A stretch of 64,000 nt of DNA from Methanospirillum lacunae (lineage in GTDB: Archaea; Halobacteriota; Methanomicrobia; Methanomicrobiales; Methanospirillaceae), in assembly GCF_003173355.1 (NCBI RefSeq), contig NZ_QGMY01000009.1:62001-126000 (forward strand), given 5' to 3'. Below, one piece after another: positions 34,761 to 45,538 of this stretch. The translations under genes and the position numbers were made by a program. The first letter of the stretch is position 1; the number at the start of each line of letters is the position of its first letter. The notes below the pieces were generated by a model that was not told where the DNA came from, did no database searches, and saw only the letters and a program-made list of their open reading frames with translations.

Positions 34761-35558
34761 ATGTCCACTGTAATTTATTACTTTACTGGCACCGGAAACT
34801 CACTATCTGTTGCTAAGAAAATCGCAGCGACACTAGGGGAGACTGAGTTGGTGCCTGTTGCATCATTTTATGATACAACTGGGGACATTACCCCAGGAGT
34901 AGAGCGTATAGGGATTGTTTTCCCAGTATACTTCATAGGTCTGCCAGCGATGGTGGCATCATTTGTATCCCGTCTCCGCTTCAGGAATGAAAAATATATC
35001 TTTGCTGTCTGCACATTCGGGGGAACCGGGGCTGCCCCCGCCCTTCAGCAGCTCAACGGAATTCTCCAGCAGAATACGTCCCATGGGCTTGATGCGGGTT
35101 TCATGGTAAAGATGCCAGGCAACTACATCCTGATGTACGAGTCCCCGAAAGGAGAGAAACGTGCAAAAATACTTGCAACGGCGGATAATGAAATCGCCCG
35201 GATTGCCGAGGCTGCCCTGCAATGCCGGAAAGCAAAGCTCCCCTATTCGTTCTTCGGAGAGATCCTTCACATCCTGTTCTATCACCGGTTCCTCAGCCGT
35301 GTCCATGGAGAGGACCAGAAGTTCACTGTATCAGAAAAATGCACTTCCTGTGGGACCTGCGCCGCAGTCTGCCCGGCAAATAATATCAAAATCGTCCAGA
35401 AAAAACCGGTCTTTCAGCACCGCTGCGAACTCTGCTGCGGCTGCATCCACAACTGTCCGGTTCAGGCTATTCAGGTCGGGATAAAAACAGAGGGATGGCA
35501 GCGGTATCGAAACCCGGATGTAACAGTATCTGAACTGAAACTCAGGGAGTTGTCATGA
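34761..35558 (+). CDS. flavodoxin-ferredoxin fusion (EFR1-type)
   Basis: A 265-residue redox protein. The N-terminal flavodoxin-like domain starts VIYYFTGTGNSLSVAKKIA, an FMN phosphate loop. The C-terminal domain has two [4Fe-4S] ferredoxin motifs, CTSCGTCAAVCP (about 194-205) and CELCCGCIHNCP (about 221-232). Start chosen at 34761, because the flavodoxin fold begins at that Met; an in-frame ATG at 34707 would add 18 residues. Likely a cytoplasmic electron carrier. It lies close to, but is divergent from, the Rieske and CDGSH genes. Confidence 0.9.
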   Translation: MSTVIYYFTGTGNSLSVAKKIAATLGETELVPVASFYDTTGDITPGVERIGIVFPVYFIGLPAMVASFVSRLRFRNEKYIFAVCTFGGTGAAPALQQLNGILQQNTSHGLDAGFMVKMPGNYILMYESPKGEKRAKILATADNEIARIAEAALQCRKAKLPYSFFGEILHILFYHRFLSRVHGEDQKFTVSEKCTSCGTCAAVCPANNIKIVQKKPVFQHRCELCCGCIHNCPVQAIQVGIKTEGWQRYRNPDVTVSELKLRELS

Positions 35559-35744
35559 AGACCAGGTAATGGTATGGTACGTTAACTGAAGATGATGATA
35601 CATGTAAGATCTGATTAGTGGAAAGGCGCTACTAAAAAAAACAACCGGTAAATCTCGTCTCACGACAATTAACTTTCAGATAAATTTAACCCCAAATTTT
35701 GGTGGATAAGAAAACTAAAAAGTATGACTCTCAATTCAACGCTC

Positions 35745-36158
35745 TTACACGTTCACCAGGATGTCGTTACCGTCTATTTTTACTTCATAGGCCGGTACAT
35801 CATAGGTTTTGATAGAACTCTGTGCCTCGGCTATCCCTTCAAACATGGCACTCATCTCAGTTCTCACGTGTTCAGGACATCCGCTGAACTTTTTGGCGAT
35901 ACCGGCTAACTCAAGAACAGGTCCTGATACTTTTTTTCCAGTTTTCACATCAAATTTTGAAGAGTGCATGGGGCAGACGACAAGTGTCCCTTCCAGTTTA
36001 CCCCTGGCAAGACTGGCGTTCTCATGGCCACACCGATCTCCAATAGCATAGAATGTGCCACCGACATTTGCGATGCACAGTTCTTTATCGTTGATCTCAA
36101 CATGTTTCATTGTTCCGGGAGGTATCTCCCCGGTTTTAGCAACTTTAATAAGACTCAT
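35745..36158 (-). CDS. Rieske-type [2Fe-2S] ferredoxin
   Basis: A 137-residue soluble Rieske protein. Cluster ligands are CxH in GDRCGHENASL (about residue 42-44) and CxxH in VVCPMHSSKFD (about 62-65). I start at 36158, following AGAGG-like purines; a longer frame to 36212 lacks support. The last 50 residues (EHVRTEMSAMFEGIAEAQ) form an extension beyond the usual ferredoxin length. Electron carrier or oxygenase-like ferredoxin; last gene of the three-gene set with the CDGSH protein and the SnoaL-like protein. Confidence 0.88.
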   Translation of the reverse strand: MSLIKVAKTGEIPPGTMKHVEINDKELCIANVGGTFYAIGDRCGHENASLARGKLEGTLVVCPMHSSKFDVKTGKKVSGPVLELAGIAKKFSGCPEHVRTEMSAMFEGIAEAQSSIKTYDVPAYEVKIDGNDILVNV

Positions 36159-36189
36159 TTCTCTTCCTCTAAAAATTGTAGATTTTTTT

Positions 36190-36891
36190 CTAATGCTGAA
36201 TATGACTACCATCGCAGAATGGTTTATTCATAGATTTCCCGCATCGGCAGAGCGTGACCCGATTTCGGAACGTGTAGGGTTTCCCATCTGATGATACAAC
36301 CGGGATACCCCCTCTCACCCAAAGTGGCCCGTGCTCCCCACGTGCCGGGTACTCGATGATGACAATAGACTTTTCGAGATCAGGCTCGATTGCCTTACCC
36401 GTTTTTTTATCTTTCAGGACAAGGCGCCCAGAAGGGCAGTTGCAGGCCTCCTCAATTGCGGTATCCCTTGCCACTGGATCATCAGAATTCTCCGTGAGAC
36501 CCCAAATCCCGCCTGCCCGCATACAAAACCGTGCATGGACACAAAGATTCTCATAATCGAGGAGATCCAGTTCCGGACCTTTAATAACCAGGGGGTATTT
36601 CAGGTACGGCTCACTCCCTGCCTTCTCTGTCCCGTTAAAGTTTATTTTAGAATGGGTCCCATCGCAGAATGGCTTATTCTGCGAATGTCCACATCGGCAG
36701 AGTGCGTAAGTCTCCTGCACTGGATAATTCTTAGTAACCTTCCAGTTTCGGCAATATCCTTCATCATCATTACAAATCTCTTGCTGGATTAGGGGAACTC
36801 CTCCACTTATGATGTAGGGTCCATTCTTTGTTACTGTAACCCTCATTTCTTTATCTGCTGGCGTCTCTTCTTGCTGGGATTGATCTTTCAT
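36190..36891 (-). CDS. CDGSH iron-sulfur protein with central ferredoxin-like domain
   Basis: A 233-residue protein containing two CDGSH [2Fe-2S] motifs, CRCGHSQNKPFCDGTH and CRCGKSMNKPFCDGSH, at about residues 65-80 and 215-230. Between them a divergent mono-cluster domain has LCVHARFCMRAGGIW and later EEACNCPSG, typical of the Fer4_19 type. The start at 36891 has GGTGA upstream. It lies in one direction with the Rieske gene (31 bases) and the SnoaL-like gene (46 bases), under likely TrmB control. Function is electron transfer or redox sensing by family inference. Confidence 0.9.
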   Translation of the reverse strand: MKDQSQQEETPADKEMRVTVTKNGPYIISGGVPLIQQEICNDDEGYCRNWKVTKNYPVQETYALCRCGHSQNKPFCDGTHSKINFNGTEKAGSEPYLKYPLVIKGPELDLLDYENLCVHARFCMRAGGIWGLTENSDDPVARDTAIEEACNCPSGRLVLKDKKTGKAIEPDLEKSIVIIEYPARGEHGPLWVRGGIPVVSSDGKPYTFRNRVTLCRCGKSMNKPFCDGSHIQH

Positions 36892-36937
36892 ACTATCTTC
36901 ACCCTTAATCCAACTCCAATCCACGTTCCCGGGCGTC

Positions 36938-37375
36938 TTACATCAGGCCAATCTGCTGCATCAGGGAGATCTTATCATAGAAGAGTTTTTCTTCAATAAT
37001 CTCCCCGTCCTTCCAGTGAGCGACCGTGCAGAACTCGACCTTGAAAGATTTCCCGTTCGGTGGAATCTCTTTCCCATCAGGCGTTGTCATCGGGCCCTTG
37101 AATGTACCGGTAAATTCTGCCACCGAACACGTCCAGTCTCCCTGACCAAAGAAGACCTTGTAGGGTCGGTTCCCAACTCTGTTGTCAGGGAAAATCTTGA
37201 AAAATGCAATCGCCTCTTCTCTGTGGGAAGGCCTTCCATGAGTCGGTTTTTCCTGTCCTGGCCAGAATACATCTACATGGGATGCATGCCTTTTGTCAAA
37301 CGTTTCCCAGTCCTGGTTATTCCAGGCATCATCCAGTGTCTGCATCAAATGCATGTTCTCTTCAACAGTTGACAT
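36938..37375 (-). CDS. SnoaL-like / ester cyclase family protein
   Basis: A 145-residue protein of the NTF2-like fold, ester cyclase subgroup. LMQTLDDAWNNQDWETFDKR begins the first helix and VDVFWPG the first strand; EFTGTFKGPM and CTVAHWKDGEIIEEKLFYD are the typical late strands. Catalysis is not established. It is the first gene of a redox operon (SnoaL-like, CDGSH, Rieske). Divergent from the TrmB gene with a perfect palindrome between. Confidence 0.82.
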   Translation of the reverse strand: MSTVEENMHLMQTLDDAWNNQDWETFDKRHASHVDVFWPGQEKPTHGRPSHREEAIAFFKIFPDNRVGNRPYKVFFGQGDWTCSVAEFTGTFKGPMTTPDGKEIPPNGKSFKVEFCTVAHWKDGEIIEEKLFYDKISLMQQIGLM

Positions 37376-37429
37376 ATTTTATCACCTCTTTATTCGATCG
37401 TGAATTATCATATCTAGGCAATAACAGTT

Positions 37430-37442
37430 ATGTAACTTACAT
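37430..37442. promoter_or_regulatory. candidate TrmB operator
   Basis: ATGTAA-C-TTACAT, a perfect 13-base palindrome in the 92-base region between the divergent SnoaL-like and TrmB starts. The position suits joint control of both units. Confidence 0.5.
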
Positions 37443-37467
37443 GAGGGTATATGTCACATTACTCCTT

Positions 37468-38253
37468 ATGACGATGGATACCAAAACAATACGGCTTCTT
37501 CAAAGACTTGGTCTTACAGCATACGAAGCAAAAGCATATGCAGTTCTGGCACAGGCGGGAACCCTGTCGCCCTTTGATCTTGCTGAAGAATCCGGAATCC
37601 CACGGACAAAAATATATGATACTATACGTCGTCTGGAGCGGGAAGACCTTGTTCTCGTGGAAAAAGGAAGACCTTCTAAAATTTCTGCAATCTGTCCAAC
37701 TGAAGCAATCAGGGGGCGGAAAGCCATTCTTGATGCAGAGATTGATCAGATGACAAACGAGTTCAAGATGAATTTTGACAAACGCAAAGAACAGGATATC
37801 CCCCGGTCAAGCATCATTCATGGACTAGACAATATTGTAGTCAGGACTGCCGATATGATGCGGAGGGCTAAAGCCAGCCTCTATCTTTTTGGAACGCTCT
37901 ATTATCCGGAAGAAGTAGAGCCTATCAGGCAGCAGATTGAAGTAGTCAAAAAACGGGGTGTTATTATACGGATATCGACAAATAACCCAGTTCTCGTAAA
38001 AAAGAAGATCGTTGATGTGTCCGAATCCTTTTCCAAAGTGATAAACGATATCCAGGTAGCACCAGAGCCTTTCATCCGAACACTGACTATTGATAACAAG
38101 GAGATGCTGATGATGTTTCCTCTGCCTGAATCAGACCAAGAATATCGCGAGAATGTTATAGCCCTCTGGATTGAGAACGAAACAGTAACGAAAGCCATTA
38201 ATAACGTTTTCAATATTACATGGGGAAACCGGAACTGGGTAAGTCAAAGCTAG
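37468..38253 (+). CDS. TrmB-family transcriptional regulator
   Basis: A 261-residue archaeal regulator. The N-terminal winged helix reads LLQRLGLTAYEAKAYAVLAQ then GIPRTKIYDTIRRLEREDLV, the classic TrmB recognition part. The C-terminal domain (about 110-255) is of the phospholipase-D-like/effector type with KASLYLFGTLYYPEEVEP. Starts at 37441, 37468 or 37474 are possible; family alignment suggests 37468 or 37474. TrmB proteins sense sugars or redox state; the ligand here is unknown. Divergent from the redox operon. Confidence 0.87.
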   Translation: MTMDTKTIRLLQRLGLTAYEAKAYAVLAQAGTLSPFDLAEESGIPRTKIYDTIRRLEREDLVLVEKGRPSKISAICPTEAIRGRKAILDAEIDQMTNEFKMNFDKRKEQDIPRSSIIHGLDNIVVRTADMMRRAKASLYLFGTLYYPEEVEPIRQQIEVVKKRGVIIRISTNNPVLVKKKIVDVSESFSKVINDIQVAPEPFIRTLTIDNKEMLMMFPLPESDQEYRENVIALWIENETVTKAINNVFNITWGNRNWVSQS

Positions 38254-38464
38254 ATTATATCAGGTTAAGGTTTTTAAGACACGATAGTTTACATTTCATA
38301 AAACCTTGGACCAATGGGCATGTCGAATGTTTAGGATTCGATTTTAGTATATAAACATGCCCTAGTAGGCGCCAGCACTCCTTGTCATTATTAATTCCAA
38401 GAGTTAACACTACTAAAATTAACGATTATTCGATTACAGGTTCAGTAAATGTAAAGGGGTTTTT

Positions 38465-41290
38465 ATGTCAAATACTAATTCAGCAATTATCGGTTCAGAA
38501 GACACTACATCGCTTAAGAAGATTATTGATTCAATTCCTGATGCCACACTCATTATTGGCAAAAACGGATTATTTATTGACTGTAACAAAGCAACCCTCA
38601 AAATATTTGGTGCTAGTAATCGCGATGAAATAATTGGAAAACCTCCCGGATTGCTTGCGCCCCAAAATCAAAGAAATGGAAATAGTTCAGATTATGAAAG
38701 TAGAAAGTACATACAAAAAGCACATGAGTCAGGATCTATAGCCTTTTTTTTTGACCACAACACCCTGGATGGAAGAATTTTTCAGGCGAGGGTAACCTTA
38801 TCAGAAATTGAGTACGAAGGTGAAACATGCCTCCTGACAACAATTGCTGATATAACGGGCCAGGTCAGGATGGAAGAAAACCATACTCTGATTCATGAAA
38901 ATCCTTACGCCCTTGTTGAAATGGATGCTACATTACTGGTATCAGAGGTTAACCAGGCTTTTCTTGAAATGTCAGGGTACAGAAGAGAAGAATGGATAGG
39001 ACGATCCTTTAAAGATTTTAAGATCATTGAGCGTAATGGCCAGACAGTCAACGAAGCAGTCCAAAACAAGAAGAAGGCTACAGGAAAACTTGTCATTGAT
39101 TTTCCAAATGGTATCAAAACACTTGAATATTCCCATATTCCTATACAAGATGATTCAGGTCACATCTACAAAATATTTGCCATTTTTTCAGACCTTACCG
39201 ATCTTGTTGAAAAGATCCACGAGTCAGAATCACTCATTTCAGAAAATCCAGCATCAATTATCACAATGGATCCTACAGGCAGGATTACGGCAACAAATCC
39301 CGCCTTTCTAGAATTATCCCGGGTATCCAAAGAGAAACTGCTTGCAATGAGGATGCAGGATTTTAACATCCTGGAGCGGGAAGGTCAATCATTTCAGAAT
39401 ATTACTGCATCGAAAAAAGCCGCTAAAGGGAGGCTTGTTGTCGATTTTGGATGGGCCGTTAAAATTCTTGATTTCACCTATATTCCAATTGTTGATGCAA
39501 ATGGCAAGGTATCATCTCTGGTTGCTATGTACCTGGATGTCACAGATCAGGTATCCTATATCGATGAGATAAAAACATTTATCAAGGAAAATCCCCATGC
39601 GATTATCACGGTAAAACCCGATTTATCAATTACTGATGTAAATCCCGCATTTTCGCGAATGATGGGATATAGTTATGAACAAAGTCTAACATTAAAACTT
39701 TCTGACATTAAAGTTCTTGAACGTGAAGGTAAAACATTACGTGATTCACTGGTATCCAAAAAACCAGTAGAAGGGAAACTTGTAGTTGACGTGCCAGCAG
39801 GAATCAGGCATGTGGAATGTGTATACATTCCAATTATGGATAAAAAAGGAGAAGTTCAGAAGTTTATCGAAATATTTACCGATCTGACTGCAATTAAATC
39901 GATGGTACAATATTTGAGTAAATCAGTTGCCAATATTCAGGATAATATCAGTTCTTTAGCCCAGGGAGATACTAATTTCACCTGCACTGTCCTTGATGCA
40001 GATGAACATTCTGTCTCTGCAAGAGAAGAATTTGTAAAAATAAGCCAGGCAGTTGAGACAGCACGAAATGCGATAACCCGATTAGTACATGATTCAAATA
40101 CCATCGCTAAATCTGCCATCGCTGGAGATTTAAAATATAGATCTGACCCCACCATCCATAAGGGAGATTATCGTGCAGTTATTGAAGGGATGAATCAGAC
40201 TCTGGATTCCATTTCAACTCCGATTCAGGAATCTATGAAAATTGCAGATTCATATGCAAAATACAACTTCACTGCACGGTTTGATCCATCACTCAGCGTA
40301 AAAGGTGACTGGACACAATTTGTTGTTGCTCTGAACAATATTGGAGTCCAGGTGTCTGAAGCGATGTCATTGATATCGAAAAATGTTACCGAACTCGTCA
40401 CAAGCACTGAAGAGGTTAATGCAAGTATTGAAGAAGTTCTTGCAGGATCTCAACAGATAGCATCAAATACAAGTAAAGTTAGTCAGAATGCAGAACAGGG
40501 CAATGAGGGAATCGCACAGGTCCTCAAAGCAATGGAGGATCTCAACGTTACAGTAGGAGCTGTCTCACAAAAAGCTGAATCTGTCTCCATTGCCTCTAAC
40601 GCAGCTAATGATCTTGCTAAAAAAGGAGTAGAACAGGCAAAACAATCAGAAAAGGCCATGGGAGATATTAAACTATCGACGAATGAGGTAGACACCATTG
40701 TTACCGGTATCAACTCCCAGATGGATGAAATCGGAAAGATTGTCCGGTTAATATCTGACATTGCAAATCAGACTAATTTACTTGCTCTCAATGCTGCTAT
40801 AGAAGCTGCCAGGGCTGGAGAAGCGGGGAGAGGATTTGCAGTGGTAGCTGCTGAAGTCAAATCCCTTGCCCAGGATTCACGAAAATCTGCAGAAAATATA
40901 GAATATATGATAGCAGCCCTGCAGACAAAAGCTAAACAGGCAACCGAAGCGATGGGAAAATCTACTCATGCTGTGTATGATGGAAGCTCATCACTTGAAC
41001 AGACTCTTATATCATTTAATCAGATCGCTCAAACAATTGAAGATATAAACCGTAACACCGTAGAGGTTGCATCTGCTTCAGAAGAGCAGGCTGCATCTGT
41101 TGAAGAGGTCACGGCCAGTATACAGGAAGTATCGTACCTGGTACAAAATACATCACACGAAGCAGGAGATACTGCTGCAGCAACTGAAGAAACGAGTGCA
41201 TCTATTGATGAAATCGGGCGCATCATGAATGGTGTAGTTACAATTGCTGATAGTATTGCTGGCGAAATGACTAAGTTTAAGGTAGCCTGA
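38465..41290 (+). CDS. cytoplasmic methyl-accepting chemotaxis protein with PAS repeats
   Basis: A 941-residue soluble chemoreceptor. Four PAS domains occupy about residues 12-480; the last three are tandem repeats of about 115 residues, each with a core like [18 protein letters not shown] and KLVVD. A HAMP-like linker (about 490-640) leads into the signalling domain, whose hairpin tip has [20 protein letters not shown]. No membrane segment is present, so it senses an internal signal. The CheW gene follows by 4 bases. The repeats may have arisen by internal duplication. Confidence 0.92.
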   Translation: MSNTNSAIIGSEDTTSLKKIIDSIPDATLIIGKNGLFIDCNKATLKIFGASNRDEIIGKPPGLLAPQNQRNGNSSDYESRKYIQKAHESGSIAFFFDHNTLDGRIFQARVTLSEIEYEGETCLLTTIADITGQVRMEENHTLIHENPYALVEMDATLLVSEVNQAFLEMSGYRREEWIGRSFKDFKIIERNGQTVNEAVQNKKKATGKLVIDFPNGIKTLEYSHIPIQDDSGHIYKIFAIFSDLTDLVEKIHESESLISENPASIITMDPTGRITATNPAFLELSRVSKEKLLAMRMQDFNILEREGQSFQNITASKKAAKGRLVVDFGWAVKILDFTYIPIVDANGKVSSLVAMYLDVTDQVSYIDEIKTFIKENPHAIITVKPDLSITDVNPAFSRMMGYSYEQSLTLKLSDIKVLEREGKTLRDSLVSKKPVEGKLVVDVPAGIRHVECVYIPIMDKKGEVQKFIEIFTDLTAIKSMVQYLSKSVANIQDNISSLAQGDTNFTCTVLDADEHSVSAREEFVKISQAVETARNAITRLVHDSNTIAKSAIAGDLKYRSDPTIHKGDYRAVIEGMNQTLDSISTPIQESMKIADSYAKYNFTARFDPSLSVKGDWTQFVVALNNIGVQVSEAMSLISKNVTELVTSTEEVNASIEEVLAGSQQIASNTSKVSQNAEQGNEGIAQVLKAMEDLNVTVGAVSQKAESVSIASNAANDLAKKGVEQAKQSEKAMGDIKLSTNEVDTIVTGINSQMDEIGKIVRLISDIANQTNLLALNAAIEAARAGEAGRGFAVVAAEVKSLAQDSRKSAENIEYMIAALQTKAKQATEAMGKSTHAVYDGSSSLEQTLISFNQIAQTIEDINRNTVEVASASEEQAASVEEVTASIQEVSYLVQNTSHEAGDTAAATEETSASIDEIGRIMNGVVTIADSIAGEMTKFKVA

Positions 41291-41294
41291 TTTC

Positions 41295-41810
41295 ATGGCT
41301 GAAATCCAGTATGTTTCTCCGCATAATACCAGGATGGGCAGCCTTCAAAATGAAGAAGAACTCCAGATCGTAGAGTTTCTTCTTGGAAAAAATAAATTTG
41401 CTCTCAACCTGTTTGATGTAAAAGAGATTGTTGAATATACCCGGATTACACCCATTCCCGGTAGTGGAAAGTATATCAAAGGTATTATCGATCTACGAGG
41501 GGAGATTACAACAATAATTGATCTCAAAGCAAAATTAGAGATAATATCTTCAAAAGATCACCAGGATCAATCCAGAATCATTGTAATAGATAGTTCTGTG
41601 ACAAAGAGTAAAACAGGTATTCTTGTTGATGATGTTACAACTGTTCTATCGATTACCGAATCAGAGATAGAAAAAAAGGTGTGCGATGAAAATGGATCAT
41701 CCTTCATTCTAGGGGTTATCAGACATAAACAAGGGGATAAAGAATCTGATCATGTTGAACTGGTAATATGGCTGGATATTCCAGGACTTCTGAAAGAGAT
41801 GGGCCAGTAA
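41295..41810 (+). CDS. cheW: CheW coupling protein
   Basis: A 171-residue CheW. IVEFLLGKNKFALNLFDVKE and PGSGKYIKGIIDLRGEITTI are the family signatures. It couples receptors to CheA. It lies 4 bases after the PAS chemoreceptor, so they form a unit. No cheA, cheY or cheR is in the window. Confidence 0.93.
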   Translation: MAEIQYVSPHNTRMGSLQNEEELQIVEFLLGKNKFALNLFDVKEIVEYTRITPIPGSGKYIKGIIDLRGEITTIIDLKAKLEIISSKDHQDQSRIIVIDSSVTKSKTGILVDDVTTVLSITESEIEKKVCDENGSSFILGVIRHKQGDKESDHVELVIWLDIPGLLKEMGQ

Positions 41811-42040
41811 TGGAATGTATGCCTATATAAAATTGGAACTTTTTCAAAAATGGGATCTGTTGTTCACCCATAAATATAATTATCAGTACTTGGATTCATC
41901 TCAGATCAGAAAAATGAATGTAGTCTGTAAAACCACATTATTCGTTTTGAAGTTTTATCTATTAATTTTGAATATTAATAAAATATTTATATCACAATTC
42001 AAAAGAGGGGCCATTTTAAAATGCATACATTTCTACCACT

Positions 42041-44145
42041 ATGAATACAAAGGCTGATGACGAAAAAAAAAGATTCTCGATGTATTAAAAGAAGATCGTA
42101 TTTCTCTATCAATATCAGCAATTGCACGTTTTACCGGAATTAACCGTCATACTGTTGCCCGTCATTTAGACCTGCTTGAACTACTGGGAAAGGTAAGAAA
42201 GATAGAGAAGGGAACTGCGAAAAAATACTTATTAGTAAAGAATATCCCTGTATTCGGATTGATTGACATCAGCACTGATCTCATCATAATCTTAAATTCT
42301 AACTTAGTGGTCCAATATCTCAACGCAGCAGCATGCACATACTTTTCTGTATCGTTGAACAATTGCATAGGTGCCAATGTACATACATTAAAATTTTCAT
42401 TATTATCAAAAAATGAAGTAACCAGAGTATTAAGTTTTTTTTCATTTGATACATCAGAGATGGTTGTTGTTCAGGATTCCAACAATTTCTGGTTTGAGAT
42501 TACAATTCTTCGATTCTCTCTCCTTCATGCATCTAATCAGATAGCGATTATCTGTAAAAATATCACTGAAAAAAGAATCTCTGAAGAAGAATTGAGAATA
42601 ACCCAGGAAAAATACGTCCATGCATTTCATGAATCTCCTAATGGCATAATAATGAGCGATTTAGAAACCGGTGAAATATTAGAAGTAAATATGTCATATT
42701 GTAATCTAATCGGGTATTCATCCACTGACTTAATAAGAAAGACTACAGTGGAATTAGGACTTTTACAATCACATACATTTCGCAAATCCATCATTCGAAA
42801 TATCATAGAAAGCGGATTAAATCGATATAATTATGAACTGAAAATTGACAACCCAACCGGACGAATAATTGATGTATCCTGTTTTTCAAGCATTATTCAC
42901 ATGCAAAAGCGAAACTGCATGCTTACAGTAATTCGGGATATTACTGAACAAAAGCAGGCAGCAGAGAGAATACGTAAAACTGATGAATTATATCACCTGG
43001 TTGCCGATAACACCATGGATATTATCTGGCTCATGAATCCAATATCATTTTCATTGTCTTTCATTAGTCCCTCTGTCAACCGTTTACTAGGATGGACATC
43101 TGAACAGGTATTACAGATGAATATTCGGGATCTTATTACGCAATCAACATACATGAGGATGATAGTAAAGGTCCGGCGTTATATAAAAGGTCACAACGAA
43201 GGAAAGTTTCCTGACTTTTTTAGAGTTCGAATTTACTTTAAAAATTCTGATGGACTTATTGTGCCAACTGAGACCCTTATTTCATTTATTAAAGATAAAG
43301 CCGGTGAAATTACCCAATTGTTAGGAGAGTCCAGGGATATTTCATACCGGCTTAAGATCGAAGAACAACTCAGACGATATAAACGGTATTATCATCTATT
43401 TGCAGATTCGACTTCAGATCTGGTATGGGTCATGGATCCTTCAACACGATTATTGAAATATATGAGCCCGTCATCCATATCCATGCTCGGATGGGAACCT
43501 TCTGAATTCTGTGAAAAACCAATTGAAGAATTTGTTTCCCATGAGATGCGTGAGGTTCTCATTTCCAGTTGTCAAAAACATTATCAGGAATTTCTCGACA
43601 CAAATACGAGCAGGCAGTATATATGTGAATTACAAGTATTATCCAAATCCGGTAATGTTGTCTGGAACGAAATTATTTCTCATTATTACCGGAATGAAGA
43701 GACCGGGGCTATTGAGGTAATAGGGACATCACGAGATATCAATGAAAAGAAACGTTTGGGTATCAGGATAAGAGATCTTGAAGGAAATTTCAGGTTAATC
43801 TTTGACAATTTAAAACATATTATCTGGACGTTAGATTATCAATCCCGGGTAATTACATATGTAAGCCCTTTGCTATCTGGTTTTCTGGGGTATCAGCCAG
43901 ACGAAATTACAGGCTATTCTTTATCTGATATTCATCCCAATATTCTCGAAAAAATTGGTCTAAATATTCTTATAAGACAGATTACTGAATACGAACTTGG
44001 AGATGAAACTGCTAAGTATCGGGAGACAACGTTTTTTTATAATCACCCAGACGGAAGCATAATGCCAAGAGAAATTATCACTGCACTCATCTTGATATCA
44101 GAGCAGAGACCGGTTCAAGCCGTCGGGATTCTTAAATCTGTGTAG
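42041..44145 (+). CDS. multi-PAS sensor with N-terminal winged helix; frame broken in an A9 run
   Basis: The open PAS region (ATG at 42259) encodes 628 residues with about four PAS domains and no kinase or output domain. In the same frame, upstream from about 42070, lies an unannotated winged helix: ILDVLKEDRISLSISAIARF then GINRHTVARHLDLLELLGK. No start codon is in that frame. An ATG at 42041 is in the other frame; it reaches the run of nine A at 42063-42071 and would end at a TAA at 42086. A -1 shift at AAA-AAA, or one more A, joins the two. Either recoding, transcript slippage or a one-base error is possible. Intact, it would be a PAS-regulated DNA-binding protein. Confidence 0.7.
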
Positions 44146-44514
44146 AATCAAAAAATGTTTGAGAAAATGTAACTGAGTTCCATTTAAATATATAAAAAAC
44201 CGTTAATTGAATCAAAAGACGTTTTCCAGTCATTTTTTTCTCGTTTCTAAATAGTCGTGATCGTTAGTTTTAATAGCAGGATGAATTGCCCATAGATTTG
44301 ATTCCGGCCCAATGATCAAAGAATATCGATTCAATTTGATCATCTCTTGAGAAAAGAGAATAATTAATCGATCATTTTTTATTAAACCATGTATACCTGA
44401 CCAAGTTGCTAAATAATCAATCCGGATTATCAGGACGATATTGCCGAAATATTCGAATATATATTCCCGGAAAAGTAACTCTAGTATGTAACAGGTGAAG
44501 TGCCTGTAACAAAA
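44146..44514. other. 369-base gap upstream of tRNA-Cys
   Basis: AT-rich with no open frame of note. The 60 bases before the tRNA should hold its promoter; an inverted repeat ACAGGTGA...TGCCTGT lies at about 44490-44508 immediately before the tRNA. Confidence 0.4.
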
Positions 44515-44585
44515 GCCAGAATGGCAGAGAGGCTATGCAGCTGACTGCAGATCAGCATAGCCCGGTTCAATTCCGGGTTCTGGCT
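44515..44585 (+). tRNA. tRNA-Cys (anticodon GCA)
   Basis: A full cloverleaf. The 7-base acceptor stem GCCAGAA pairs perfectly with TTCTGGC (44578-44584), followed by discriminator T, usual for tRNA-Cys. The anticodon stem GCTGA/TCAGC encloses the loop CTGCAGA with GCA. The T-arm CCCGG/CCGGG encloses TTCAATT. CCA is not encoded and there is no intron. With the ThiI-like gene in the window, U8 is a possible thiolation site. Confidence 0.95.
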
Positions 44586-44857
44586 CTGAAATATCAACTA
44601 CCATTACCGCTATTTCCAAGTTCTGATCTTTGAATATCAAAAACATTATCGCGATTTTTTAGATCTTACCCAAACATCATCACTATCATCGCTACCCCGG
44701 GATACGACACAAAATAACCATAAGAAGAAGAACCTCATCATAGTTGAGAAAATATTTCGCCTCACACTCGTCAAATTGAACTTGTTTTCTATCGTAACTC
44801 ATGAATAAGGAGTAAACATTCAACAAGCTATTATCCTCAAAATTACGAACTCTGTAT

Positions 44858-45439
44858 ATGCAACGAGTAGATACCCGGATTCTGATCCTGATACTCTGTC
44901 TTATGGCAGTCATATTATCAGCCGGCTGCACAAATCCTGACACCGGGAACCAGACAACTTCAAAAACAACAACACCATCTACTCATGTAGCCCAATCAGG
45001 TAATGAGTCATCATGGATGACCGTGCCAATAACTGATGTGATGACTGGAAAGCAGACAACCATTGAAGAACTGGCAGAAGAAGGGAAACCGGTAATAATT
45101 CATTCATTTGCAGTCTGGTGTCCGGCCTGTTCAATACAACTCCGTGAAACTGCAAAACTCCTCAAAGAAAACCCGGGAGCATACACAGTTCTTGGAATAG
45201 ATCTTGATTCACGTGAAAATACTAATATGATCAAGAGTCACATTGAGAAAAACCAGTTTGTTGGAATGTACATTGCTGCTCCTATTGAACTAACAAAGGG
45301 CTTAGTCCAGACAGTAGGACCAAAAGTTGTACAGTCACTTCCACAGACTCTGATAATATGCAATAAAAAAATCACGTATGTGGGAGATGGTGCATTCCCT
45401 GAAGAAAAACTCAAATTAATCCTGTCAGAACTCTGTTAA
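44858..45439 (+). CDS. TlpA-like thioredoxin lipoprotein
   Basis: A 193-residue exported protein. The N-terminal hydrophobic segment ends in lipobox LSAGC at about residue 27, followed by a Thr/Ser-rich linker. The thioredoxin site is SFAVWCPACSIQLRE (CxxC), with the cis-Pro in SLPQTLI. Likely attached to the outside of the membrane, acting in thiol redox. No operon partner: tRNA-Cys lies upstream and a converging operon downstream. Confidence 0.87.
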   Translation: MQRVDTRILILILCLMAVILSAGCTNPDTGNQTTSKTTTPSTHVAQSGNESSWMTVPITDVMTGKQTTIEELAEEGKPVIIHSFAVWCPACSIQLRETAKLLKENPGAYTVLGIDLDSRENTNMIKSHIEKNQFVGMYIAAPIELTKGLVQTVGPKVVQSLPQTLIICNKKITYVGDGAFPEEKLKLILSELC

Positions 45440-45538
45440 TACACAAAAAAATAAAAATCCGGAAACATCCGGAACCTTTTTGCCTCGGCCTGATACACGA
45501 AATTATTCTGTCAGATATCGATAAAACTTCAAACAAAC

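Noticed and set aside
38465-41290. Repeated DNA within the chemoreceptor as a possible CRISPR or satellite
   Set aside because: The periodicity is at protein level from PAS domains; no short exact repeats with spacers are present.
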